Origin: Polytrichum commune
Taxonomy: Eukaryota; Streptophyta; Polytrichopsida; Polytrichales; Polytrichaceae
DNA length: 64,000 nt
Assembly (NCBI GenBank): GCA_950295325.1
Contig: OX485803.1
Coordinates: 52,713,554-52,777,553, forward strand
Reading direction: 5' to 3'
Shown: positions 38,442 through 51,355 of the stretch, one piece after another
Layout of the letters: the number at the start of each line of letters is the position of its first letter
How positions within the stretch are numbered: the first letter of the stretch is position 1
Translations under genes and position numbers: made by a program
The notes under the pieces: model-generated
Databases searched by the model: none
Told to the model about the DNA's origin: nothing
The model's input: only the letters and a program-made list of their open reading frames with translations

Positions 38442-40737
38442 GGTCGATTCTCCCCGTGCAGTGGTCCTAAGGGAAGAGAGATGCCGTTACTCCGTACATC
38501 CAATCCACATTTGTTACTAGGATGATAATCTCAACTCTACATTGATTAAACTCACTTGAGCCACTCATCCTAAACTTCGACCTAAACACTTTCTAGTCTC
38601 TAACAAAATCTTTTGCTTTGACTGCTTTGTACTGAGTAAGGTTGTTGGGCCTTAAATGGCTACTTTTTCCAACTAGCCCATTAATCCTAGGATATGAAAC
38701 GTACGATTACCATGAGATGGTTAGCAAAACCAAATTGAGGCCGTAGCCACTTTCCGCAAATTTTTTTGGAGCTCATGTGAATATCTTGTTCATTATCAAA
38801 GTGAAGATTCATGTGCTCATTAAGTGGTCATATAGGTTTTCTTCTCCCACTTATGTTGACTGTTCAATGGTTGTCATATTTCAAGCACGTAGTCCAGTCT
38901 CGTTCAAACACTCATCTTGTTGAAACCTGTTCTTGGAGCCATACTTAACCACTTAGTACCACTCAAACATAGATGTCTGATTAAGAGGAACAACTGAAGT
39001 AGGCAAGTCTACCTTACTTACCTAAAGGCACGTGGCCTTAGTGTGGGCACGTCCAATTCCATAGATAATTTGTGGTCGTTGGATCAAATTAGGAGTTGTC
39101 TTGTCTTGTTTGTCAAACTGTATCATGAAGGTTGTCATTTGAACATTGAGGATCAGAGTTGAGATGCGTAAATTGTAAGAAATAAATATGAGGATTTTCT
39201 TTCTCCTTAAACGATTACATTGATTTTCTCATCCCTAGAAATGCAATAAAAAAATAAGACTCGAAATGTTAAAATGTTCCAAAGACTGAGTCCAATTTCA
39301 TCAGAGACTTGTCATTTGATGTCCAATTCTTACTACGAGCTTTGCCATATACGTACCACCCAAAGATAGGTGTTTGATGAAGAAGAGTGACCACATAGCA
39401 AGGCCCTCCTACCTTATGAGTAGCCATGGCATTGAATCCAAATACTAAGAAACACCATTGTTACATAGTAGTTCTTTAGGGCAAAGACGCATGCAAATTC
39501 TCATGAACAACTATCTCTTCACCGTCCTTAGGCCTTGGCCACACCATCATTTAGCGGTAACTAATGCTAAGGGGTGCTAGGGAGAAGTGTTAGCTTAACT
39601 ATTGTTAAATTTTTCATGCGGTCATACAACCAATTAATTAACTACAATGTACATGGCAATTAGTATCACATACACTATTGGTGGATTGTCTAACTATATG
39701 CCTAGAGACTTAGTAGTGTCACATCTGCCAATTGTCAACTTGACATTATTTGTCAACATAAGTAATCTTTTGAAGTGCATTATTACTTTACCATATACTA
39801 TTTATTGTAGCACATTGGAGTGCTTGAGATGATAGTTTTATGTTTTCGCATGCAAAAGGAAGATATTATTAAATATACTTATGCCAAGCATAATATGTTT
39901 ACACTTATGATCAACTTGTTGATCATTGTGTAGTCTAGGCATAGACCTCATAATATTATTGAGCATACTAATGAAAAGATATTAGTAAGCACCCTCACGC
40001 CAAGTGTCACAAAATTACACTAGCGATCAAGTTGTTGGCCATCAATGTAACCTAATTTAAGCCTTATAATATGGTAAGTGACATTATTATACATGTGACA
40101 TTAAAATACCATAAACGGTATATTGCTAAGTTCTATTTCTTAAAATTTTGCATGGATTGTCCATAACCTTATCATCCTTGTTCGGACACATAAGTAGTCT
40201 AAATTAAGTTTAACTCCTCCTCCGATGGGAAGAGAACTAGAAGACAAGGTCAATCATATTATACTTAGCTAATGTTTGCTCTAGATAATCCCGGAGCAAC
40301 CACAAAACTTTGAGCTAAGTATGCCGTTTATGGTGTTCAATGTCACATCTATAATTGTGTCACTCACCATATTTTGAGGCGTATGTTAGGTTATACTAAT
40401 GATCAACAACTTCATCATTAGTGTACCCTCATGACACTTGGCATTCAAGTGCCATTACTAATATCTTGGCATGAGTATGTTCAATAGTGTTATGATGTGT
40501 ATGCCTACGTTGCACAATGGTCTACAAGTTAACTAAGGTGTACCCAAATGCCACTTGTCATTAGTATGCTCAATAATATCTCTCTCTTGCATGCTAAAAT
40601 ATAAATAGATGACACTTGCCAATAGTACACTCAATAATATCTTCCCCTTGCATACTAAACTACAAAATTATCATCTCAAGTATCCTAATATGCTACACTA
40701 AATGTCATAATGTCATTATCTATTTGTCTGTCTATCT
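38442..40737. other. Gene-free DNA with a long D1 copy
   Basis: About 38640-39300 is a long plus-orientation D1 copy that also includes TTAGTGTGGGCACGTCCAA, found near 49910 and 58130 too. 39640-40720 is AT-rich with recurrent words such as ATATTATTGAGCATACTAATG. No gene is recognised. Confidence 0.45.
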
Positions 40738-40976
40738 ATCTATCTATCTATCTACACATACATATATATTCTCACTTAAAAAAGAGTTATGTTGACGAAT
40801 ACATAATATCACATTGGCAATTAGCAGATGTGACACTTTGAGACCTCTAGGCATCTAGCTTATCTATCTACACATACATATATATTCTCACTAAAAAAAG
40901 AGTTATGTTGATGAATACATAATATCACATTGGCAATTAGCAGATGTGACTTTGAGACCTCTAGGCATCTAGCTTA
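40738..40976. repeat. Direct tandem duplication of ~118 bp
   Basis: The segment from CTATCTACACATACATATAT through GAGTTATGTTGA, CACATTGGCAATTAGCAG and CCTCTAGGCATCTAGCTTA occurs twice in a row (about 40741-40858 and 40859-40976) with only a few differences, so the duplication is recent. A (TATC)n run begins the first copy. Confidence 0.85.
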
Positions 40977-43602
40977 TGCCCCCTTCCCACCTGACTTTAC
41001 CAAATAACCAAAGTATTTTCTAAAAACCGGGTAAAGCTCCCTCGGTTAGAGCGGAGGCATCCAACTATCCAAATGCACCTACAAGAACTTGCTCCGGAGA
41101 TTTTCAAGTAGGTTTTAATTAAGTAGCTTTCACACATGTTCATTGTTTTATCTACCAAGCAATGAATGTTGGGTAGTTTTTGTCCCATCCCCAAATGCCT
41201 TACTACTCACCTATCTTACCATCGGTTTTTGTTAATGGAGCTCCTCGTGCCCTCATAGCTAAGACTGAAAAACAACCAATCACAAGGAAATGAGACAACA
41301 CTTTTAAAGGTCCTATATTCTTGCCTCATGTTTAGGTACCAATGGAAGGGTCGGTGCTTGAGGCTTAAAACCTCCACTCTTAAGCCATGCCACATCATTT
41401 GCCAACTAGGCTCGGCTTTAGATAATGTCGATGGTGTGAAGGCCGAGTTGTTAGAACCAACTTTTAGTCTTAGCTAAAATCAGGTGGGAAGGGTACATTA
41501 GGCCCTTCACAACTAGTGTCCGTGACACTAAATACCATAAATGGTGTAGTCCTTAAACGGCTGTGTTTGAGATTCAGCTGATGATATTACCGGTGTTCTG
41601 ATCGTCAAAAATCAATCAAATACTCAGTGGCTTTGAAGGCTAGGCTTTCAAAGACCTGAGTGGACAGCTTGCATTGGATCGGAGTTTACAAATGAGTGCC
41701 TTAAGGTAGCTTAAATAATGGCCTATACAAGCTCTCAATTCCCTTTCGGAGTCTTTTTCGCACTTAAAAACGGTACTCCCAATCCCCAGAGTAAATGATT
41801 GGGGCCAACAATGATGTCATTTCCTAGCGTTCTCATGGACTCGCCTCTTCCAATTAGGGCACCACCCAAAAGCTCGACTCCCTTGAAACGAGCCTCAAAA
41901 GTGGAACAAGTTCCATCACAAGCCTCTAGATTCATACATCCACGTGGGTTTCACATCGGTTCAATCACATCAACCTACAACGTTGAATCGCTGCATGGTG
42001 AACATGAGGTTGCAATTTTGATCCGTTGTTTCTATAATCGATGGTTGCAAGATCTAATGAGGGTGAAATGTGAGTTGAATGAATGTCCAACACACGGCTA
42101 GTAGTCACAAGTGTGCTCTGTCCTAGTATTATCTTGCACATGAAGGCAATTATAGTTGGTTGTTCGATCAAGATCAAGCTTTGGCCCAGTTTAGAGGTCA
42201 CTTTACATCAGCAATCACTTGCAATTGGATTCCAGTTGAAAAGCAAGTTACTAACACCATATGTGGCCGGTTCTGGTTGGTTGCCAGACTTTTGGCCCAT
42301 TTCATAGACCACCTCTAGGTCTCTTCCCACAAGACGTAGCCAATAAATGTTACATTAGCTTGTAAAGGTACCCAAACCTTGAAGGGGAACAATAGGTGCT
42401 CACTCAACATGGAACTCTGGCCAGTTGCCATTTGAAAACGTGATGAGGTTTCATCCTTCTCGACAGCTCCAATGCATGAAACATATTGAGATCGAGTGCA
42501 ATAAGTAATTAACCCAGAAACTCATCCACTTGTATATTTCAACCTAGTGAAACCCTAGCTTGTGAGCACTGAAGTGGCCAAGTTGGGGGCGCGCTCACTT
42601 CTTTGGGATGCCAGCCCAATCCAATTATGACAACTTCATCTCAAAGTCCCAATGATCTCTAAATCAGTTTCGGAAAAAATTGTGAGGAAGAAATCGCTCA
42701 AATTTTCACCAAGCCAGGCTACCCATGCTCCCGAGGTGGCAACCATCTGTAGCAGCTGCAGTTGACAGCATCTTCAGAACATGGTTTGCATGAGAACTAC
42801 TACTTCGAAGACATCTTTGAGCGTAAGAATAATTTTGAAGTTTTCGCATTACAAGCATTTTTGTAACTACAGTTTTGGATAAATTTTAGAAAATTTCTTT
42901 ATGAGTGCACAACAATTACGTAGGGTGCCTGGATGGTGACCCATGCTTTTATAACAATCGCTTCTAATTAGTTCTGAAGAAAATATGTGAAAATGTGAAA
43001 TCACCTTTTCTAATTCACAAACGAATAGTGAAAATACGTTCCTCGCGACACTCAAAAAATGGATGACGTGCTCAAGAACTTCTAACCATTTTAGGCTCAA
43101 TAGTCAACATGATTGTGGGGAACCTATATGACGACTTAATGAGCAAGAGAATCCTCAGTTTGATAAAATGAATAAAATGATCATACAAGCTCCGAGAATC
43201 TTCAGGGAAACATCATGGATACGGGAACAATTTGGATTTGCTAATCACCTCGCACAAAACATAACCCCACGAGAAGTGGGTGCAGAGAGAATTAACGCAT
43301 CGAAATAAACCACGTCTAGGAAATGACCAGGGAGAACCGACTGCTAGTTACAGATGGAACCCGTTGAGTTTGAGAAACGACTGGTTGAAGTTCAAGACTC
43401 CAGGAACATGACCGATCATTTGAGAGGAATCTGTAGAAATCAATAAAGAAAACCTGGAAGATCACAACACGTAACCAGTTGGACCTGGAGACACTCGGAT
43501 TTTGACCGACTTCGCCCAAAAATCTCTCCTGAGACTGCGTCTAGGTACTTAGCCTATACCTTACCCTTTCCTTGATACAACGGCGCTTGCTAGCTAATTC
43601 CC
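40977..43602. other. Gene-free DNA with dispersed repeats; 3' flank of the peroxidase gene
   Basis: 42170-42330 is the inverted partner of 28150-28370. A minus-orientation D1 piece (about 42870-43120) and an inverted D2 copy (43316-43505) are present. The last ~100 bp before 43603 should hold the peroxidase 3' UTR. No gene is recognised. Confidence 0.5.
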
Positions 43603-46600
43603 TTAATACGATGTTGTGGCCTCGCCAGGCCTCCTGCAGTCGACTCGTACGTTGCCCGAGTCTCCCGTCAACACCTTGGCCGTCACCATTTTGAAGTACG
43701 CGGACGCAAAGACACTGAAAAACTTCTCCTCACTCGCCGCAAACTGCTGCACCACCCGTCGCGTCCTCGGATCGGAGACGAGGTTGGCGTCCACCTTGAA
43801 GAGGCCCCGCCCGTCCTGGACGTCCCGGAAGTATTGGTTGTCGAACCACAGGTTAGTGACGTCCGTGGGGACGACTACTGTCAAGTTTTGGAAGACTTTG
43901 GAAGGTCGTGTGGTAGCTGGGCACAGCATGCGTAGCTCCATGTAAAAACTCAAGGGCAGTGTAGGGTCGCGTTTAGGGTAGAGCCTGTTCACCACGTTCG
44001 CACAGTGACCGATTCCTATCGTGTGCGCGCCTGCAGTAATAAATGGCACACCAGTTCATTTGTTGGTCACAAACTTAATTGTAGCAGGTAATTCACCTGC
44101 ACGTTCATTTTTAGCATTGTTTGGTTTCTGAGACGATTGAAACATGTTCTGTTTCGATGCCAAGAAACCATTCAAAGCCGCCGGGGACCCGGACAAGAGC
44201 GCGTGGCGGCCTTGCCTTGGGTGCATCCGGCGGAACACACCACAATGAGCAAACGATCTAGACGTGATTGACGAAGCCTACATTATAGGCACCTGGGTAT
44301 TCCAATACAATATATCTAGAGTTATCCTTGTGGTAAAGAAGTTCATTCCCTCTGGTAAGCTTCATGCTCCATCACCTTTTCTAAATAAAAGAGATTCCAT
44401 GTTTCGTAGGGACCTTGCCATGGCAGTCATAAGACTGAGGCTGCTGTCTTCTTTTTCCGGAACGGTGCAATGTTCTTTTTATTCCCGGCCCTTGGTCATA
44501 TTGTTCTTCTGCCTAGCTGCGAGGGAGCATGTGGCTTAGCAATGTCATGATTTTGGCATGCACACTCATTGTCACACACCAAACGTTCTTGTCTCATCTT
44601 AATAGAGTATTTATCTTCAAGATGTGTATGTCATTAGGTAATGCACATTAAGCAATGTAGTCATATTTCATTGGCATGCCTGAGCATATTCTACGTACCC
44701 ACTGGGGCGATTGATTTCCCTCAAAGCATCAACTAGATGTCTGCATCCCAACCTGGTATGCAAGTCAAGCTTGGATCAAGGGTTGTTGATTTTCCCCAAT
44801 ATAAATCACTCTTGTTATTATGACTCTCATCACACAAACTTCCCTTTGTTAATTTCTCCTCGTTATAGAGCGTAATGTTGCGGCCAGAGAAGGGTAGGGG
44901 CGGAACAATGGATTTATATAGTATGTCAAAATGCGTTGGTGTCTATTATGGCAGCTGTAATGCACACATGTCCCAAAAGATATCCAATCCAGTTTATGCA
45001 GAAGAATGTCCATCATGTTGTGCAACGGAGTAAGATTTGAGCGCTGCCTTAAAATTGCACATCACACTCACTCTGAACATTCTCCTAAACATAATAAACA
45101 ATCGCAAAGAAACTTCGATACACTCCACAAGACTCCGACATACATTGCTCTGACCCGAGAATTCTGACCCAACCTAGGATTGGGGCACCCAACCCGCAAT
45201 TGAATAGAATATAACAGTGGGATGCTGGGAGTTCAATATGACTCTGAGTCTCTGTGCGCAGCTTTTCGAGCATCCCACTGTTGTATTCTGAGCGACCACT
45301 GATCGAGAGCTGAGCGCTGAGAAATGATATGGGCTTGTATGATGACAATTCAGTTCTCATGGACTAGAATATAAAACCGGTGGAGGTTAGGGAGATTGAA
45401 ATGTTCTCCGCGCGGATACGAAATCACAGGGGAGCTGCTGGACGAGCTCTCTATTCGGATACCTAACGACCGGTTCTGGCATCAATTTGTCGCATGTCCT
45501 GTTCACTTTCAAAGCTGCAAAACTGCAATGAATTTGAATATAAATCTTAGGAGAAGTAGTGGGAGAGGAGGATTGATTCTTGAAGGTAGGAGAATGATGG
45601 CGGTGAAGGGAGAATTACCTAAGATGGCTACGCTCTCCGCAACATTCATACCATAGGATTTGAAGACACCGAGGAGCCTGTCCACACTTGAGGAAGCAGG
45701 GGGCAGCTCCCTGTCTGCATCCAAGCTACTGGCATTTCTGGCGTCCTTGCGGCCAAAGGGGATGGCAATGCTTGGGCCACCTAGTACACAACAATCAAAA
45801 AACAATGTGAGCTCATGAAGGAAATTTAATTACATGGTGGGGGTCGATCCCACTGTAGGGTTGACATGCAACAGTTGTTTTCGTGCCTTTGTTTTCTTGT
45901 CGCCGGTGCCATGTAAATGTCCACAATTTGGTCAAAATTTGTGGTTGTGATCATACTTTAGCTATTATTATCCTTTTAACTCAACATCACGACTTTTGGC
46001 CGGGGTTTGGTTGTTTTGCATAGCCGGTTTGCATACACCGCCTTCCGTGTTCGTTACGTTGTTAGTGCATCCGCAGAGGTAGCGTGGAGGTTTGAATGAA
46101 GAACATTCTTCATCGGCTCATCGAGGCGCTAGAATGAGTTTAGCCCTCGATGAACCGAAATAGTTGCCCTCGATTCAAATTCAGAACACTACTTCCAAGA
46201 ATGCATCCCGATTCACGGAAAGAAAAGTATTGATCTCGTGTACAAAACAACCAGTGGGAATTCCTCAAGTCCCATAGAATTGAAGGATAATATGAATTCT
46301 TTTGCCTCTATAAAATCTGGCTGCCATAATGAACATCACATAGAAATTTGGCTATGTCAAAATGTTTGTGAGCACTGTGGATGCATGCGTGCCCGGCCAA
46401 AGAGACGCAGTTGAAGATGGCGTGATGGGGAGGCATCTGAAGCTGAACATGAAGTCTGAAATCTAAGTAGGGTACCTAGTGACTGCCTATCAAGAGTTCT
46501 AAGTTAGGAGATAAGCTTATAGAGTAGGTTGCTTAGGTCATTCAGAGCCTCTGAAATGTATAGAATTAGCTGCTAAGTAAATTACCTGTGATGGAGACCG

Positions 46601-48459
46601 CGTCTCGGCCGACCATGGCGACGATGTCTGCACAGGAGACTGTGTTGGGGCAAGCTGCTTCCAGATCCTTCTTCACCCCGTCGATGATGTCCAGTCGCCG
46701 GATCCCCAAGTTGCTTCCAGACATTAATTCACTGCGGATCCCTGCACTCGGATTCGAAGCAAGCAAGATGGAAGCGTCGCACCTCTGCACCTCAATTCAT
46801 GGCGCATGCCCACTCTCCCCTTTAGAATATAATATCGTTGTAACTTCTAATTCACTAATTCCAATGGTACTGATGAATTGAGGGTTTGTCGTATCACGAC
46901 GAACTAGAGCAGCATGCTTGCGAAGAATAAGGCATTCAAGAGAGGATTCCACTACAATCGTTGTTTCTAGATCCCTTCTAACCAATGTATCCTTGATTTG
47001 TTATTTCATAAACAACTAGAGCAGCATACTTGGAAAGAGGGCATTGAGAGGATTCGAAAACAATAGCTGCTCCTAAATCCCTTCTGATACATTTAGTGCA
47101 TAATTGATGATATGTAATATCACAAAGAACTAGAGCAACATGCTTGGACCGAGGGCATTGAGAGGATAACACTACAATAGCTGTTTCTAGATCCACTTAC
47201 AATGCATTGATGATTTGTTAGTCACAAAGAACTAGAGCGGCATTTTGTAGGAGGGCATTTAGAGGATTCCATTGAAAATTTTGTTTTTAAATCCCTTCTA
47301 ACACTTCAAATGCATTGATGATTTGTAATTCAATGAAGAACGAGGGCAACATGCTTGGAACGAGGAGGCATTTAGAGGATTGCATTCATACCATCAGTGT
47401 CTAAAAATGCATTGAGAAAAGGCTATCGCTTCCAAATCCCTTCCGAATGTTGTTCTCAGAGCTAATTAGAATCCACACCCATGACCAATGGCCTCTGAAG
47501 GTTATTGCAATGGAATTGGCATGTACTGTTGTTTCCCTAGTCATGGAAAGCCCTATTCTACTACATACAGCTTTGTCTATAGGTAGGTACATTCCAGACT
47601 GCTGTGCAATATTTGCATTCACAAGCTAATTAACGACTAATTAGAAAGTGAAGATTATGACAACTGAAATGTGTACTTACATTAAGTCGAAAACATCAAA
47701 ATCAGTACTACAAGGACACTGTCAACTCAGCCATACAGCTTGGACGAAAAATGTGGAGGATGATGTACCTATATCATACAGTTACTATTTTCAGAACTAA
47801 TTTAAAGCAACGCTCGATACCAACGTTCTCTGAATTAGGCTTTCGCATAATCTGGAATTTGCAATGTGCATGTACTCATTCCTAGTTATGAAATCCCGGA
47901 AACTGATAAGGTAAGTACACCCAAAAACAACACCTATAAATCTTGTACAATAAGTACACATTGATCATGACTAGCAAGTTATGTAATAATGAGAAAGAAG
48001 TAGAGATCATCTTGATTCTTCATCATCACAACTGACAGGTGTGTGCATTAAAGTCGACAACAAAAAACATCAGTACTGCAACGGTACAGGTCTGTTGTAA
48101 GGACAATATACATATATCAACTCAACTATACAGGTTGGATATATATAGGAATGAGGATGTGTGCAGCGAGGGAATCATATGTCAGCCCCTAACTTTACCT
48201 GTACTTGGCAATCATGGAAGGCCAACCGAAGCAACGAAGCTGGAGCCGTAGGGTCCTTGAGTACCGACCTTTGTAAACTCCTCCTGGCGATGGCTTCCGC
48301 TTGTGGGCATGCAGTTTGGTAGTAATCCATGCTCAGTCCTTGGGCTGCAACCGGCGAGCTATGAATCGAGACCATTAAACTCTGCACCACAAGAAAGATC
48401 GCTGCCACCACCAGCCGCATTGGATTGGGAGTAGTATAATAACTCCATGATCTCATCAT
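43603..48459 (-). CDS. Class III peroxidase, PRX29-like (4 exons, 349 aa, secreted)
   Basis: Exons 48459-48199, 46784-46586, 45780-45619 and 44030-43603 join in phase to 350 codons including TAA, with GT-AG introns at the three positions ancestral for plant peroxidases. A signal peptide ends near VAAQG (~residue 40). Distal site LRLAFHDC puts Arg78 and His82; it is followed by QVQRCDASILL. The proximal haem ligand is His210 in GAHTIGIGHC. All eight conserved Cys are present (TACP, HDC, RCD, AACP, SCAD, GHC, MLCP, VDC). HDCQVQ, RELPP and ESVAILGAHTIG resemble the Arabidopsis PRX29-type branch. QRCDAS replaces the usual QGCDAS. The enzyme uses H2O2 to oxidise phenolics in the cell wall or vacuole; the specific substrate cannot be told. 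Start could also be the second or 14th codon Met. Confidence 0.95.
46877..47410. repeat. Minisatellite of ~108-bp units in peroxidase intron 1
   Basis: Five units begin near 46877, 46987, 47099, 47207 and 47315, each with variants of TTGATGATTTGT, ACTAGAGCAGCATGCTTGG, GAGGGCATTGAGAGGATT and TCTAGATCCCTTCTAA. A partial sixth unit follows to about 47455. Diverged units show an old array. Short open frames here are repeat-driven. Confidence 0.8.
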
Positions 48460-48984
48460 GCTTAGTTAGAGCAGAGTAGTCCCCCACGGTGGCAATAATT
48501 AAGTATCTGTAGCAGTGGTTTGAAGCTGCCAAGACATTTTCAAGAAATCAACAACATTGTGGAGGGTGCTTTCTTCGTATTAGAGTTAAGCAGTAGATTC
48601 TAAGAGATTTTATGCATTTTCTTACAAGTGAGATAAGTAGCAGCTATGTAGCTAACTTAGGGGATCTGGATGGTGAGCACCTATCCTGCTTCAGAAACCC
48701 TGCTTTTGGGTAGATTTGAAAACGAACAGTGAACCTTTTCTAATTCAGAGACGAAATGGTGTATCAATGGAATGTATCAAATGCCAGCCTGAGGCTCTTT
48801 CCAAGATCATCTTTATGATCAATTTTTGATGATGTCGATCATCTTTATGAGATAACAAATGAATTATCAGCTCATTAGAAGCATTGGAATGGTCTCAAAA
48901 ACTGAGTTGTCAACCCGGGGTCATAGGGCTAACATGATCCACATTGACTTGTGTGAAGCTAGTGATGGTAGCAGCTAATTACAG
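48460..48984. promoter_or_regulatory. 5' flank of the peroxidase gene
   Basis: AT-rich sequence directly upstream of the start codon, assumed to contain the promoter. No distinctive TATA box or regulatory motif was identified with confidence. Confidence 0.3.
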
Positions 48985-49150
48985 CTGCGTGGCGCAATGA
49001 GTAAGACGGTGGCTTCCAAACGAGGATTTAATGGGTAAATTTAAGGGTCGACTTTCCTCTTCAAAACAACAAACTTGATGCATACGAGGAAGATTCTGTA
49101 CCATATGAGCCTAGGGAGACCACATTTTAAACCTGCCTTTCCCCTCAGAG
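48985..49150 (+). mobile_element. Possible tRNA-derived SINE
   Basis: GTGGCGCAATGAGTAAGACGG resembles an A box (TGGCNNARTGG) and GGGTCGACTTTCC, about 35 bp on, resembles a B box (GGTTCGANTCC). It is followed by a non-coding body with GAGCCTAGGGAGACC. This tRNA-like head differs from the family at 325-1180 and 10045-10300. Boundaries are approximate and no target duplication was found. Confidence 0.45.
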
Positions 49151-50639
49151 GCAAATAAAGGTGCACTCGAACAAATCAAACGCACACTTTCGAATGCGAG
49201 ATTCTGGAAGCATTACGCATTGGAAGAATAATTTGAAAAAACAATTCCACAGGAAATTCCAAAACACATTAAATCCTTTTGACATACCTTTATCACAGCA
49301 GAGGAGGAGCAAATGAGACCTGCTATTGCGGCTTGTTGCTGCTTCACAGGAATCTCTACAGATAACTAATTCTCCTTATAATGTATGCTTCTCGAAAAAG
49401 ACTAATCACCTGAACTATCACACCCATCCCTCTCATCGCAATAAACCATGGCCACTAGATGGAGTCCCTTACTGTGATCTGCAGAGACAAGCTGAATCAT
49501 CTAACTGATGATTCAATTAGTTTCAAGAGAAAATCCGCTGAAGCAAGCTTGACAATCTCTTTCCCAAACCTAACCTAGGTGAACCCAAATCGATATTCAA
49601 TCTTCCACTGCTCGATGATGGACCGTGGACCAGCTCGGAGATGATCGGCTGTTTGAATGCGAGGATCATCAGACTGTATGAATTAAAGAGTCTGAACGCC
49701 TGCTTAATTATATAATACCGAGGGACTCCAAATGATGCGGGCAACTTGAGGAGCTACTTAATCACATGACACCTAACTAGACCTGGTAGAATGGAGCCCT
49801 CAACTTCAGTTGCAACCTCAGCAATAAAACCTCATCGCAGTAATGCTTCCACCAGAAAATAAGTTATAACTTTATGGATCTACTGCTGCAAACTGTAAGG
49901 CATGGGGCCTTATTATTGTGGGCACTTCCAACTCACCCATAACTTACAATTGTGGTTGCCGGATCGGATCACATTGATAAATTTTCTCATTTGGTTAGCA
50001 ATTGTGAATCACGAAAGTTGTCATCTCAAGTCTTAAGTTAGAATCAGAGGGGAATCGGAGTTAAGATGCAGAAGCCATAAGTCAAGCTCAAAGTTCAAAC
50101 CTTCTTGAATCTCTTTAAGTGATCATGTTGACTATTGAACTTAGAATGGTTAATCTCAATTGAGCACATAGTCCAATCTCATTGTAACATGTGTTATTTT
50201 GGTGACTGTTCTTAGCTACTAGCCTTGCTACATACCACTCAAAATATAGTGTCTGATAATGATGAGTAACTCCATCAATCCCACATAAGTCTTACCTCAA
50301 CCTAAAAGCAAGATCTGCATCCGCTGTTTTGCTGATGAAAATTTATTAAAACTTTGCTTGTGCCAGCTGTTTTCAACAAGTTAGGTAGTCGACGGCGCTC
50401 CTGCACTCGCAGCATTGAAGGAAGGGAGAACCAAATGCTTCAATGCTAGAAAATGATGAGTTGACCCCCACCAGGCTTCCTTCCTACCCACTTTTGCCAA
50501 CTGGATCATGCTAATTTGGACTCAAATTAATGATCGGTTAATTAATGACGAACTACAGTAGCCTTTCACCAAATCGCTTGTAACTGTGTCACTGTAATAA
50601 ATGACCATAAAGTTCAGTTGGTGTCAAGCTTCATCCAAT
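49151..50639. other. Gene-free DNA with a D1 copy
   Basis: About 49900-50300 carries D1 phrases (TTGTGGGCACTTCCAACTC, then TTGAGCACATAGTCCAATCTC, then TACCACTCAAAATATAG). Nothing else is recognised. Confidence 0.45.
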
Positions 50640-50820
50640 GCCTCATGAGTCACGAGACACAACAGGTGCACATTTCTGAATGTCAGGACATCTCCAACAG
50701 TGCTCATGAGTCACGACCCCTCCAACTCCTACTCCAAAGCGGCGGTTGAGGAGCTTGTGTAGTTACCGGAAATGGGTCTGTCTACCTTACATATTGGGGG
50801 ATTCAATAGAGAGGCCTTAA
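50640..50820. repeat. Direct repeat, partner at 51440-51580
   Basis: TCATCCAATGCCTCA, GGTGCACATTTCTGAATGTC, CATCTCCAACA, GTCACGACCCC and GAGGAGCTTGTG reappear in the same order and orientation just beyond the MITE, so the MITE lies between two units of an older duplication. Confidence 0.6.
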
Positions 50821-51355
50821 GGGGCACTTTATATTAGGGCCCATTTGGAGTTGAGCCCACTTGGACTTGAAGTGGGCCTTAACTTTAGCCCTACTTTACA
50901 AAGTGGGCCGTTCAGTGGGCCTTGCAATATAAAGTCCATAGGTCCACTTGTAGGGCCCAAATTGGAAATTCTACTTTAAAGTGGGCCTTCCAAATGGGCC
51001 TAGGGACTTTATATTGTAAGGCCCAATCCACGGCCCACTTTGTCTTAAATGAATTATGCCCTTGCTTGAACTAAAGTCATAAAGTCATAAAGTCATAAAT
51101 GACTATATGACGGAAGTTGGGTGAAGTGGGTCTCCATAAACCCTCGACCCATTTTTTTGCCTTCGGCCCAATTTTTTCCCTCCAAAACGCCGCCATGTCA
51201 CCCGCCACGCAAGCTTTAGGAGAAGTGGGCCGACTCTCAATATAAAGCCCTTGGGCCCATATTAGGGCCCATTTGGGCAATCTAAGCACTCTCATTGGTT
51301 GATGCCTAGGGTTTGGAAATGGGCCCTAGAAATGGGCCCTAATATAAAGTGCCCC
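50821..51355. mobile_element. PIF/Harbinger-like MITE, copy 2 (535 bp)
   Basis: Same ends and interior as the copy at 29796-30358. Differences are mainly indels: it lacks an 18-bp duplication near the left end, has fewer ATAAAGTC units and duplicates GAAATGGGCCCTA near the right end. Left flank is TTAA and right flank TTAG, consistent with a TWA target duplication if one base changed. High similarity to copy 1 implies both come from a recent burst. Confidence 0.82.

Noticed and set aside
40730-40976. Possible CRISPR-like direct repeats
   Set aside because: A single tandem duplication of ~118 bp beside a TATC microsatellite in plant nuclear DNA; no spacer array.
43616-43945. 109-codon plus-strand frame
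   Set aside because: Antisense to peroxidase exon 4, which carries the proximal His and conserved Cys.
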